Positions 22,012-29,530 of a stretch of 41,169 nucleotides of DNA are shown here, in pieces; position 1 is the stretch's first letter; every line of letters begins with the position of its first letter. The stretch covers positions 1 to 41,169 of the forward strand of contig JAFXFF010000026.1 in the NCBI GenBank assembly GCA_017520705.1, given 5' to 3'. This DNA comes from Clostridia bacterium. Lineage in GTDB: Bacteria; Bacillota; Clostridia; Oscillospirales; Acutalibacteraceae. Made by a program: the position numbers and the translations under genes. The notes beneath the pieces are model-generated. The model had not been told where the DNA came from. It was given only the letters and a program-made list of their open reading frames with translations, and made no database searches.

Positions 22012-22923
22012 TTACAATCCGTCGATATAGCGACAGGCGGCGATGGCGGCAACGGCGCCGTCGCCGGTGGCGGTGGTCACCTGACGCACCTGCTTGCGGC
22101 GGCAGTCGCCCGCCACAAACACGCCGTGGGTGGTAGTGAGGCAGTCCTCGCCAGCGTCGATATAGCCGCGGTCGTCCAGAGCGGCGAGATTGGCAAAGGG
22201 GGTGTTCTCCGGCTCTAAGCCGATGGCGACAAACAGGCCGTCGATGGCGAGGTCGTAGGTGTGGCCGTCCGCCACGCGGCGCAGGGTGACACTGCGTAAG
22301 GGGGCGGCGGCAGGCAAAGCCTCCACCACCGTGCCGAGGATGACCTCTACGTTTGTACGCTTTGCGAGGATGTCCTGCAGCGCCTGCTCGCCGGTGAGGA
22401 AGTCCAGATTCTGCACCACATACACCTTCTCACAGCCCTCGGACAGCAGGATGGCCTCCTGTAGGGCGGAGTTGCCGCCGCCCACCAGTGCCACCGTCTT
22501 GCCCTTATAGAACGCACCGTCGCAGACGGCGCAGAAGGAGATGCCCTCGCCCAGATGAAGTTCCTCGTTGGGCAACCCTAAGTGACGATGCTTGGCGCCG
22601 GCGGCGATGATCACCGCCTTGCCCTCGTAAACGTTGCCGTCCTCGGTGTGCACCACCTTATGGGTGCCGCAGTCCTCCAAGGCGGTGACGGTTTCGATCT
22701 CCACGTCGGCGCCGAGGCCTAAGGCCTGCTCCACGAAGTGGTCCGCCAGCTCGGTGCCGCTGAGAGAGGCAAAGCCGGGGTAATTCTCCACCTTGGGAGA
22801 GAAGGTGATCTGACCGCCGAAAGCGCCCTTTTCGATGAGCAGGACGCTCTTTTCGGCGCGGCGGGCATAGATGGCGGCGGTGAGCCCCGCAGGGCCTGCA
22901 CCGACGATGATGATGTCATACAT
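22012..22923 (-). CDS. trxB: thioredoxin-disulfide reductase-like flavoprotein
   Basis: A 303-residue pyridine nucleotide-disulphide oxidoreductase of thioredoxin reductase size. FAD-binding GAGPAGLTAAIYARR (8-22), the redox pair CAVC at 131-134 in FCAVCDGAF, the NAD(P)-binding GGGNSALQEA (148-157), and the terminal FAD motif FVAGDCRRKQVRQVTTATGDGAVAA are intact. After the glycine motif, basic residues expected for strong NADPH preference are not obvious, so cofactor or partner may differ from the standard enzyme. No thioredoxin gene is adjacent. In this window its possible partner is the redoxin domain fused to NrdD, which is only a suggestion. Confidence 0.88.
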   Translation of the reverse strand: MYDIIIVGAGPAGLTAAIYARRAEKSVLLIEKGAFGGQITFSPKVENYPGFASLSGTELADHFVEQALGLGADVEIETVTALEDCGTHKVVHTEDGNVYEGKAVIIAAGAKHRHLGLPNEELHLGEGISFCAVCDGAFYKGKTVALVGGGNSALQEAILLSEGCEKVYVVQNLDFLTGEQALQDILAKRTNVEVILGTVVEALPAAAPLRSVTLRRVADGHTYDLAIDGLFVAIGLEPENTPFANLAALDDRGYIDAGEDCLTTTHGVFVAGDCRRKQVRQVTTATGDGAVAAIAACRYIDGL

Positions 22924-22966
22924 AGTGTGTACCTCTTTTCGGGTGGTGTAGTGGCTTGTAGCAGTC

Positions 22967-23362
22967 TTAACCTTCCCCTCGAGGGGAAGGGGGACCGCCG
23001 CAGGCGGTGGATGAGGTGGTTAAATGCTGTAATATATCCTCACACACACGGGAAAACTCTTGATTTATCTGTCGATTGGAGTAACGCAATACGGTAATCC
23101 CCAACGAACGGAAATACGCATCCCGTTCTGCATCGGCCTTTTGCCCGTCCGTTTCAAAATGCTGTGTTCCGTCCAATTCGATAACCAAAGCCGCTTTTGC
23201 ACAATAGAAATCTGCGATAAAGTTACCGATAACTTTTTGGCGATGAACAGTAAACGGCAGTTTCTTAAAAAATTGATACCACAATTTCTTTTCTTCTGCA
23301 GTCATTTCTTTGCGTAATTCTTGGGAATGTTTTGTTAATTTTGAATTGTGTTTTTCATTCAT
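22967..23362 (-). CDS. DUF559 endonuclease-like protein
   Basis: A 131-residue DUF559 protein, a family related in fold to Vsr/very-short-patch and restriction-type nucleases. Conserved blocks: SQELRKEMTAEEKKLWYQFFKK (helical start), the core FTVHRQKVIGNFIADFYCAKAALVIELDG with the acidic pair (Asp in FIADFYC and Glu in VIELDG) and Gln-His after it, then RDAYFRSLGITVLRYSN, which is the ending strand. Residues 113-131 (TTSSTACGGPPSPRGEG) are translated from the terminal repeat and are probably not functional. The gene lies entirely within an inverted-repeat element and is translated from a ribosome site inside the repeat. Its role in spreading that element is inference; DUF559 function is unproven. 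Confidence 0.82.
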   Translation of the reverse strand: MNEKHNSKLTKHSQELRKEMTAEEKKLWYQFFKKLPFTVHRQKVIGNFIADFYCAKAALVIELDGTQHFETDGQKADAERDAYFRSLGITVLRYSNRQINQEFSRVCEDILQHLTTSSTACGGPPSPRGEG

Positions 23363-23418
23363 TGAAACACCTCATCCGACCTCGCTACCGCTCGGCCACC
23401 TTCCCCTCGAGGGGAAGG
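22971..23418 (-). mobile_element. 448-bp inverted-repeat element carrying a DUF559 gene
   Basis: Both ends carry the same 20-bp palindrome CCTTCCCCTCGAGGGGAAGG (22971-22990 and 23399-23418), followed inward by a variable hairpin and then GGATGAGGTG, in opposite orientation at the two ends. Between lies a single DUF559 gene. The GAGGTG of the right-hand repeat acts as its ribosome site, and its stop codon lies at the outer edge of the left-hand palindrome. The architecture resembles a small transposable unit, although no target duplication is clear. Confidence 0.6.
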
Positions 23419-23435
23419 TTTGGCAACGGATCCGA

Positions 23436-23891
23436 TTATCCAAACAGAGCGTAGGTTTGTTCCGTTGTGTTTCTTGCAAGATACTCGCTCTTTGGTAATG
23501 CGTTTGCCTTGTGAGCTTTGTAAAGCTTCAACAATTCTCTACTCATATTGGTAATATCTTCGCGGTGAATCGCTTCATCAATGTCCAACAAAAGAATTTC
23601 GCTATTTTCATAATTGTCCGATTTAGGCGTTCCGCTTACGTATTCGCACACAAAAACAGGACACCATTGATTGGTTTTAAACTGAATGGACAATAGCGAT
23701 TCCACTTTTGCAACCACACCGGTTTCTTCTAATATTTCGCGTTCAATCGCCGCATTAGGCAACTCGTTCTCTTCAACATAACCGCCAGGAACAAGGATTC
23801 GATCTTTAGCTGTACCATACGTATGACGCACCAATAAAATCCTACCTTCGATTTCAACGATTCCGCATACGGTAAAATATCCGTTTCCCAT
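23436..23891 (-). CDS. Nudix hydrolase
   Basis: A 151-residue Nudix-fold protein. The Nudix box spans residues 37-59 (GGYVEENELPNAAIEREILEETG) with all the essential G, E, R-E and E-E-x-G residues. N-terminal strand YFTVCGIVEIEGRILLVRH and later FKTNQWCPVFVCEYVSGTPK are typical of small house-cleaning or NAD-capping types; the substrate cannot be given. The start at 23891 has GGAGG at good distance. It lies 61 bp downstream of nrdD on the same strand and may share its transcript, but its base use is richer in A+T than nrdD, so a later acquisition is possible. The DUF559 element lies directly behind its stop. Confidence 0.85.
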   Translation of the reverse strand: MGNGYFTVCGIVEIEGRILLVRHTYGTAKDRILVPGGYVEENELPNAAIEREILEETGVVAKVESLLSIQFKTNQWCPVFVCEYVSGTPKSDNYENSEILLLDIDEAIHREDITNMSRELLKLYKAHKANALPKSEYLARNTTEQTYALFG

Positions 23892-23952
23892 AATGAGACC
23901 TCCTTCGTAGCGAAAAACAAGGTGGGTGGAGGGCCACCCACCTTGTCGGGAA

Positions 23953-26331
23953 TTACTTGGACTGGATGTAGGTCTTGATCTCGGATACGCCGACAAACTT
24001 GTCGTAGGCGTCGCCGGACACCACGATGAGGGTGGGAGCCTGACGGATGCCGAAATCGGCAACCAGCTGGGTGTTCTCCTCTGCCAACAGCTTGATATAG
24101 CCCACGCCCGCCTTATCCAGCAGGGCGGTGGCGATCTTACAGTTGGGGCAGGTGGCGGTGGTGAACAGATAGATGCCGTCGGACACAGCCTTCTCCGCCT
24201 CGGCACAGCAATCGCAAGCGGCGGGAGCGGTCTCCTCCATGGGGCCCTCGTGGGTCAGCACGGAATTCTCGATGTCGTAGGTCTTACGATCCTTAAACTC
24301 CTGGCTCTTACCATCGTTCCAGTTCTTGACGGGACGGTAGTAACCGGTGATGCGGCTGTATACCTCGGCCTCCTTACCGCAGTGGGGACAGATGTAATGC
24401 TCGCCCGCCAGATAGCCGTGCTCGGCACATACCGAGTAGGTGGGAGACATGGTGTAATAAGGCAGCTTATAGTTCTCGGCAATCTTACTCACCAGAGAGG
24501 CGGCGGCCTGCCAATCCGGCAGCTTCTCGCCCAGGAAGGCGTGGAACACGGTACCGGAGGTGTAGCGGGTCTGCAGCTCGTCCTGCACGTCCAGGGCGGT
24601 GAAGATGTCCTCGGTGTAGCCCACGGGCAGGTGGCTGGAATTGGTGTAGTAGGGGGTGCCGTTCTCGTTGGCGGTGATGATGTCGGGATAGCGCTTCTTA
24701 TCGTGCTTAGCGAAGCGGTAGGTGGTGGACTCGGCGGGGGTGGCCTCCAGGTTGTAGAGGTCGCCGTACTGCTCCTGATAGTCGGAGAGACGCTCACGCA
24801 TATGGTCCAGCACCTCTTTGGCAAACTGCTGGACGCGCTTGTCGGTCAGGTCGGCGCGCAGCCACTTGGCGTTGAGACCCACCTCGTTCATACCGATGAG
24901 ACCGATGGTGGAGAAGTGGTTGTCGAAGGAGCCGAGATACCGCTTGGTGTAGGGGTACAGACCGTTCTCCAGCAGCTTGGTGATGACGGTGCGCTTGGTC
25001 TTCAGGGAGCGGGCAGAGATGTCCATCAGGTGATCCAGACGCTTGTAGAAGTCCGCCTCATCCTCAGCCAGATAGGCGATGCGGGGCAGGTTGATGGTGA
25101 CGACGCCCACCGAGCCGGTGGACTCGCCGCTGCCGAAGAAGCCGCCGGACTTTTTGCGCAGCTCGCGCAGATCCAGACGCAGGCGGCAGCACATAGAACG
25201 CACGTCGTTGGGCTCCATATCGGAATTGATGTAGTTGGAGAAATAGGGGGTGCCGTACTTGGCGGTCATCTCGAACAAGAGCTTGTTATTCTCGGTCTCG
25301 GACCAGTCAAAGTCGCGGGTGATGGAATAGGTGGGGATGGGATACTGGAAGCCGCGGCCGTTGGCGTCGCCTTCGATCATAATCTCGATGAAGGCCTTGT
25401 TCACCATCCGCATCTCCTCGACGCAATCGCCGTAGGTGAAATCCATCTCCTTGCCGCCCACGATGGCGGGCAGGTTGGCCAGATCCTTAGGCACAGTCCA
25501 GTCCAGGGTGATGTTGGAGAAGGGTGCCTGAGTGCCCCAGCGACTGGGGGTGTTGACGCCGTAGACGAAGGACTGGATGCACTGCTTGACCTCCTTCTGG
25601 GTCAGGTTGTCCACCTTGACGAAGGGAGCCAGATAAGTATCGAAGGAGGAGAAGGCCTGGGCGCCCGCCCACTCATTCTGCATAATGCCCAGGAAGTTGA
25701 CCATCTGGTTGCAGAGGGTGGAGAGGTGGCCGGCGGGAGAGGAGGTGATCTTGCCGGGGATGCCGCCCAGACCCTCCTGAATCAGCTGCTTCAGCGACCA
25801 ACCGGCGCAATAACCGGTGAGCATAGACAGATCGTGCAGGTGAATGTCGCCGGTGCGGTGAGCGTTGGCCACCTCATCGTCGTAGATCTCAGACAGCCAA
25901 TAGTTGGCGGTGATGGCGCCGGAGTTGGACAGAATCAGACCGCCCACGGAATAGGTGACGGTGGAATTCTCCTTGACGCGCCAGTCGTTGATCTGCAGAT
26001 AGTTGTCCACCAAACCCTTATAATCCAGCATGGTGGAGCTGAGGTTACGCACCTTCTCCCGCTGACGGCGGTACAGGATGTAGGCTTTGGCCACGTCGGC
26101 GTAGCCGGCCTGCACCAGCACGGTCTCCACGCTGTCCTGAATGTCCTCCACGGCCACTACGCCGTCGGCAATCTTAGGCTCGAAGTCGGAGGTGACCTTC
26201 AGGGCCAAAAAGTCGATAATATTATCGTTATACTGTCTGCCGCAGGCGTCAAACGCCTTCTTGATCGCGTCGGAAATCTTGGAAATGTTAAAACCGGTTA
26301 CCTTACCGTCTCTTTTGACTACGCGATACAT
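23953..26331 (-). CDS. nrdD: anaerobic (class III) ribonucleoside-triphosphate reductase with C-terminal redoxin domain
   Basis: A 792-residue glycyl-radical enzyme making dNTPs without oxygen. Residues 1-90 form an ATP-cone (YRVVKRDGKVTGFNISKISDAIKKA), the allosteric activity site. The barrel contains DIHLHDLSMLTGYCAGWSLKQL with one active-site Cys and RSMCCRLRLDLREL with the likely thiyl-radical Cys; here a second Cys directly precedes it. The zinc site is CAEHGYL...YICPHCGK, and the radical Gly is about Gly663 in RITGYYRPV. After a linker with CDCC, residues 722-792 form a thioredoxin/glutaredoxin-like domain with CPNC at 728-731 and a cis-Pro motif (RQAPTLIVV). Such a tail suggests a built-in dithiol donor instead of formate. 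The start is ATG 26331, 7 bp after GGAG; ATG 26337 is too close. It is downstream of its activase gene. Confidence 0.95.
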   Translation of the reverse strand: MYRVVKRDGKVTGFNISKISDAIKKAFDACGRQYNDNIIDFLALKVTSDFEPKIADGVVAVEDIQDSVETVLVQAGYADVAKAYILYRRQREKVRNLSSTMLDYKGLVDNYLQINDWRVKENSTVTYSVGGLILSNSGAITANYWLSEIYDDEVANAHRTGDIHLHDLSMLTGYCAGWSLKQLIQEGLGGIPGKITSSPAGHLSTLCNQMVNFLGIMQNEWAGAQAFSSFDTYLAPFVKVDNLTQKEVKQCIQSFVYGVNTPSRWGTQAPFSNITLDWTVPKDLANLPAIVGGKEMDFTYGDCVEEMRMVNKAFIEIMIEGDANGRGFQYPIPTYSITRDFDWSETENNKLLFEMTAKYGTPYFSNYINSDMEPNDVRSMCCRLRLDLRELRKKSGGFFGSGESTGSVGVVTINLPRIAYLAEDEADFYKRLDHLMDISARSLKTKRTVITKLLENGLYPYTKRYLGSFDNHFSTIGLIGMNEVGLNAKWLRADLTDKRVQQFAKEVLDHMRERLSDYQEQYGDLYNLEATPAESTTYRFAKHDKKRYPDIITANENGTPYYTNSSHLPVGYTEDIFTALDVQDELQTRYTSGTVFHAFLGEKLPDWQAAASLVSKIAENYKLPYYTMSPTYSVCAEHGYLAGEHYICPHCGKEAEVYSRITGYYRPVKNWNDGKSQEFKDRKTYDIENSVLTHEGPMEETAPAACDCCAEAEKAVSDGIYLFTTATCPNCKIATALLDKAGVGYIKLLAEENTQLVADFGIRQAPTLIVVSGDAYDKFVGVSEIKTYIQSK

Positions 26332-26365
26332 ACTCATTCTCCTCTCTCTTTAATAAAGTCCTAAT

Positions 26366-27052
26366 TTATACTCCGCGGAGCTGTGCCGTGGGGATGTATT
26401 CCCGCACGGTGGTCAGCAGGTGCTCCATCTCCTCGGGGGTGAAGGCGGAAAAGCCACTCCCCAACAGCTGACCGGAATCTACAAAGCGCTGGATGTAATA
26501 CGCAGGCACCTCTCCGATCCACTCACCAATAGCGTGAAAATCCGCATCGGTGTGGAGGCCGCGCACCGCGGTGGTGCGCAACTCAAAGGGGATACCGCTG
26601 TCGCGTAAGATCGAAAGGCTGTCGCTCACAGCGCTTACGTCCGCGTCGGTTCCCGTAGCGGCGGCGTAGCCGTCGGGGGAGCTCTTAATATCCATCGCCA
26701 CATAGTCCACTGATTTGGTCGCCAGAATCGCCGCCAGCCGCTGTGGTAGCGTGCCGTTGGTGTCCAGCTTGACAGCGTAGCCCATCGACTTGACCCGGCG
26801 GAGAAAATCCTCCAAGTCCGGCTGCAGAAGCGGCTCGCCGCCAGTGACGCACACACCATCCAGTATGCCCCGTCGCTTGGACAAATAATCCAGCACCTCA
26901 TCGGTGAGGTTGGGGCCCGCCAAAGGGGTGCGCACCAGCCCTGCATTGTGGCAGAAGGGACAGCGCAGATTACAGCCGCCGGTGAACACCGTGCAGGCGG
27001 TACGTCCGGGATAGTCCAGCAATGTTAATTTTTGGTATCCTTGAACGTTCAT
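26366..27052 (-). CDS. nrdG: anaerobic ribonucleotide reductase activating protein, radical SAM
   Basis: A 228-residue radical-SAM enzyme of the NrdG2 type that installs the glycyl radical on NrdD. Residues 10-35 read TLLDYPGRTACTVFTGGC then NLRCPFCHN, with the iron-sulphur Cys at 27, 31 and 34 (C-x3-C-x2-C). CVTGGEPLLQPDL is the SAM-binding glycine motif and VKLDTNGT follows. Longer than E. coli NrdG and closer to the archaeal/clostridial form. It is the first gene of the nrd transcript, 34 bp before nrdD, with a promoter and candidate NrdR sites upstream. Confidence 0.93.
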   Translation of the reverse strand: MNVQGYQKLTLLDYPGRTACTVFTGGCNLRCPFCHNAGLVRTPLAGPNLTDEVLDYLSKRRGILDGVCVTGGEPLLQPDLEDFLRRVKSMGYAVKLDTNGTLPQRLAAILATKSVDYVAMDIKSSPDGYAAATGTDADVSAVSDSLSILRDSGIPFELRTTAVRGLHTDADFHAIGEWIGEVPAYYIQRFVDSGQLLGSGFSAFTPEEMEHLLTTVREYIPTAQLRGV

Positions 27053-27110
27053 AGGCGCTCCTTTTGCTCAGACGCAGGACAATAAACCCCAAAAAAGGGG
27101 GTGCCCTACG

Positions 27111-27140
27111 AGTATAGCATACGTAGCAACCTAATGTCAA
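27111..27140 (-). promoter_or_regulatory. sigma-A promoter of nrdG-nrdD
   Basis: On the minus strand TTGACA (27140-27135), 18-bp spacer, TATACT (27116-27111) with extended TGC. Confidence 0.85.
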
Positions 27141-27148
27141 CAACAAAA

Positions 27149-27164
27149 ACACAATATATTGTGC
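27149..27164 (-). promoter_or_regulatory. NrdR box 1
   Basis: ACACAATATATTGTGC matches the NrdR box (ACAC-A/T-ATATAT-GTGT type) almost perfectly and is itself a palindrome. It lies 8 bp upstream of the -35 box. Confidence 0.78.
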
Positions 27165-27190
27165 CTTTTTCATTACATTTTGTATATTTT

Positions 27191-27206
27191 TCTCCATATA
27201 TTGTTT
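27191..27206 (-). promoter_or_regulatory. candidate NrdR box 2
   Basis: TCTCCATATATTGTTT keeps the TATATTGT half; it starts 42 bp from box 1, four helical turns, as expected for paired NrdR sites. Confidence 0.5.
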
Positions 27207-27249
27207 TAGCGAGATAAAGCGAAATGCGGGTTTTCGCCTTTTTTTACGA

Positions 27250-27297
27250 CAAAAAAACACCCGCCAACCCTTGATTTGAGTGGGTTTGCGGGTGTTT
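27250..27297 (-). terminator. minus-strand terminator between DUF1893 gene and nrdG
   Basis: AACACCCGC-CAACCC pairs with GGGTTTGCGGGTGTT around an A+T-rich loop; seven Ts follow on the minus strand. It isolates the nrd operon from the genes upstream. Confidence 0.82.
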
Positions 27298-27327
27298 ATT
27301 ACAGAGGGTGAAACCACCTTTACAGGT

Positions 27328-27375
27328 AAATGATATCTTGTGGTTGATGTGAAAAATAAACACAAGATATTGTGG
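27328..27375 (-). promoter_or_regulatory. second candidate NrdR box pair
   Basis: ACACAAGATATTGTGG (27360-27375) matches 14 of 16 positions of the NrdR box; AAATGATATCTTGTGG (27328-27343) is weaker, 32 bp away (three turns). Together ATATCTTGTG and CACAAGATAT also form a perfect 10-bp inverted repeat. Confidence 0.45.
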
Positions 27376-27383
27376 TCACAAAA

Positions 27384-27404
27384 GGCTCCCTCAAGGGGAA
27401 GGCT
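27384..27404. repeat. fragment of the palindromic intergenic repeat
   Basis: GGCTCCCTCAAGGGGAAGGCT repeats one end of the elements at 7537 and 22971 in degraded form; it touches the stop codon of the DUF1893 gene. Confidence 0.5.
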
Positions 27405-27837
27405 AACAAGATCCATGCGCAGCCGTCAACTCGGCCAATCGGCGGCGGATGGCAGCCTCGGCGGCGAAGGGGTCGGTGTGGGGCAACGTCACCTGCTCCA
27501 TAGGGCAATAGCCGTCCCCTGCCCGATTGCGAATGGCAGGGACGAGGGTATCACAGGTGACGGCGACGCCGTGGGCACAAAGCAGATCATAGGCGGGCTC
27601 GCTCATCACGAGGCCGTGCACCGCCGCCACACCAAGGCGCAAATAGAGGAAGGCTGCCGCCTTGCCCACCACCTTATCGGCGGCGGAAAAACCCGTCACA
27701 TCCTCTCCCCTATCCAGGAGCGCCAACAGCGGCGAAACGCCGCGGCGGGTATCGGTGTGGGTGACGTCACCGCGGCACAGCGCCACGGTGTAGTCGCCAT
27801 CACCCAACAGCGCTTTGGCGCGCACCAAATCGCTCAT
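27403..27837 (-). CDS. DUF1893 protein (cytidine deaminase-like fold)
   Basis: A 144-residue protein recognised as DUF1893: LGDGDYTVALCRGDVTHTDTRRGVSPLLALL, then DKVVGKAAAFLYLRLGVAAVHGLVMSEPA and NRAGDGYCPMEQV. The structurally studied Thermotoga member TM1506 has a cytidine deaminase-like fold; the catalytic activity is unknown. The start is ATG 27837, overlapping the stop of the ECF gene by 4 bp, so the two are coupled. Pairing with an ECF substrate-binding protein suggests use of an imported small molecule, a guess from context. It ends at a degraded palindromic repeat, with a terminator about 100 bp further. Confidence 0.8.
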   Translation of the reverse strand: MSDLVRAKALLGDGDYTVALCRGDVTHTDTRRGVSPLLALLDRGEDVTGFSAADKVVGKAAAFLYLRLGVAAVHGLVMSEPAYDLLCAHGVAVTCDTLVPAIRNRAGDGYCPMEQVTLPHTDPFAAEAAIRRRLAELTAAHGSC

Positions 27838-28370
27838 TGCTTGCCCTCGCGTGCCGCAAAGGGCAGTACCGCCCATTGGAGGGCGATACCCACCGCCCCC
27901 ACGGCAATCGACGTCCACAGGATGGAGATGGGCAGGCGATCAAAACCAAAGCCGTAGATGGCCACCGCCAACACGGCGGCACGAACCACGCGACCCGCCA
28001 CCTGAGTCAGTACCACCTGCAGAACGGTAGGCAGATCGGTGCGGCGCAGAAGACCGGCAACCAGACCGTACACCGCCAACTCCACCGTCATAAAAGGCAA
28101 AAGTGCCACGCCGGGCATACCGGTGAGTGCAAAACTCACGACGGGACTCAGCATACCGCAGGCCAGACCTACGTAGGGTCCCCACAGCAGACCTGCCAGC
28201 ATCACCGGCAGGTGCATCGGCAGCAGCATCTCGCCCAACTGCGAACCGAGACCCAACTGACCACCCAAAAGATGACAAACTTGGGGCAGGATCACTGCCA
28301 CGCCAACCATCACTGCGGTCATCAACGCTTTGCGTCGCAACACAGACGCAGAAACAACTTTCGTTTTCAT
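27834..28370 (-). CDS. ECF transporter S component
   Basis: A 178-residue membrane protein with about six helices, typical of ECF S components that capture vitamins or related cofactors and dock to shared EcfA/A'/T units (not in the window). The conserved MLLPMHLPVMLAGLLWGPYVGLACGMLSPVVSF segment, including the Pro-Met-His-Leu-Pro motif, and PFMTVELAVYGLVAGLL are seen. The substrate cannot be told; no riboswitch is visible upstream. GGAG lies 8 bp before ATG 28370. It lies 13 bp after the aldo/keto reductase stop and overlaps the DUF1893 gene. Confidence 0.85.
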   Translation of the reverse strand: MKTKVVSASVLRRKALMTAVMVGVAVILPQVCHLLGGQLGLGSQLGEMLLPMHLPVMLAGLLWGPYVGLACGMLSPVVSFALTGMPGVALLPFMTVELAVYGLVAGLLRRTDLPTVLQVVLTQVAGRVVRAAVLAVAIYGFGFDRLPISILWTSIAVGAVGIALQWAVLPFAAREGKQ

Positions 28371-28383
28371 TCACAAATCTCCT

Positions 28384-29520
28384 TTAGCCCTCAAAGCGGT
28401 GCGCCACCGTCCGAAGCAACTCGGGGATCTCCAAATGCTGGGGGCAATGGCTCATACAGGCGCCGCAGGCAATGCAGGCGGCGGCACCGTTATTCTCCTT
28501 AATCAAATTATCGTAATAGGTGGAGGCGGGCGTCCAAACGGAGCTGTCCCAATTCTTGCCCGCGCCGCCGTAAATCTGCTGGTCTTCATTGTAGAGAGCG
28601 AAGCAACGGGGAATCGGGATGGACATAGGGCAATCGGTGACGCAATAGGCGCAGCCGGTGCAGGGAATGCTCTCCTGACCGCGTAAGATAGCCGCCACCT
28701 GACGGATGCGGACGTGGTCGTCATCGCTGAGCAAGACAGGGTCGGTGACGGTGAAGAGGTTATCCTCCATCTGCTGGAAATTGCTCATGCCGCTGAGCAC
28801 CGTCAGCACGCCGGGCAACTCCATCACAAAGCGCAGCGCCCAGGAGGCAGGCGACCAATCGGGGTGAGCTTGACGGAAGATGGCCTCTGCCTGCTCAGGT
28901 AGGTTTGCAAGCGTACCGCCCTTGACGGGCTCCATGACGATGACGGGTTTATTGTGTTTTCTTGCCACCTCATAACAACGGCGGGACTGGACGTCCTCAC
29001 TCTCCCAATCGAGATAGTTTAACTGCAGCTGCACAAACTCCATCTCGGGGTGCTCGGTAAGCACCTTGTCGAGGAAATCGGCGCTGTCGTGGTAAGAGAA
29101 GCCGATGTGGCGCACCTTGCCCTCGGCCTTCTTCTGAATCAACCAGTTGAAGCAGTCAAGGTCGGTGTATTTGCCGTAGCAGTTGCGGTCGATGGCGTGG
29201 AGGAGGTAGTAGTCGAAATAGTCCACCCCAATCTTCTCCAACTGGGCGGCAAAGACGGTGTCGCGGTCCTCTAAACTATTGAAAAAGCCACTGTGAAGCT
29301 TGGTGGCCACGGTGAAGGAGTCCCGGGGGTAACGGGCGGTGAGAAATTTGCCCACCGCCGCCTCGGATTGCTTGCCACAATACATCAGGGCAGTGTCAAA
29401 ATAGGTGCCGCCCGCCGCCACAAAGCGGTCGGTCATCTCACAGCAGGCGGCGATGTCCACGCCGCCATCGGCCAGCATAGGCAGACGCATCAGGCCAAAG
29501 CCGAGATTTTTCTTTATCAT
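28384..29520 (-). CDS. aldo/keto reductase with C-terminal ferredoxin-type clusters
   Basis: A 378-residue protein. The first 280 residues form the AKR barrel: GLMRLPM start, DTALMYCGKQSEAAVGKFL with the catalytic Asp and Tyr, ATKLH with the Lys, and LLHAID with the His. The final 100 residues carry two cluster motifs, CTGCAYCVTDCPMSIPIPRC near 320 and CIACGACMSHCPQHLEIPELL near 355, i.e. two [4Fe-4S] sites. This combination is common in anaerobes, with electrons probably passing from ferredoxin or NAD(P)H to an aldehyde or ketone; substrate unknown. The start at 29520 follows GAGGTG; GTG 29529 is too close to it. It lies 10 bp after the SDR gene. Confidence 0.9.
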   Translation of the reverse strand: MIKKNLGFGLMRLPMLADGGVDIAACCEMTDRFVAAGGTYFDTALMYCGKQSEAAVGKFLTARYPRDSFTVATKLHSGFFNSLEDRDTVFAAQLEKIGVDYFDYYLLHAIDRNCYGKYTDLDCFNWLIQKKAEGKVRHIGFSYHDSADFLDKVLTEHPEMEFVQLQLNYLDWESEDVQSRRCYEVARKHNKPVIVMEPVKGGTLANLPEQAEAIFRQAHPDWSPASWALRFVMELPGVLTVLSGMSNFQQMEDNLFTVTDPVLLSDDDHVRIRQVAAILRGQESIPCTGCAYCVTDCPMSIPIPRCFALYNEDQQIYGGAGKNWDSSVWTPASTYYDNLIKENNGAAACIACGACMSHCPQHLEIPELLRTVAHRFEG

Positions 29521-29530
29521 AATACACACC

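Noticed and set aside
23926-26364. An 812-codon open frame on the plus strand opposite nrdD
   Set aside because: It mirrors nrdD, is dominated by Val/Gly/His/Gln/Leu as expected of the antisense of a high-G+C gene, and has no domain or ribosome site.
27053-27402. A cobalamin or other riboswitch before nrdG or the ECF gene
   Set aside because: No conserved B12-box-like motif or multi-stem junction was found; the structure is explained by NrdR boxes and a terminator.
26970-27416. A minus-strand open frame spanning the nrd promoter region
   Set aside because: It runs through the promoter, the palindromic boxes and the terminator stem, and shows no family.
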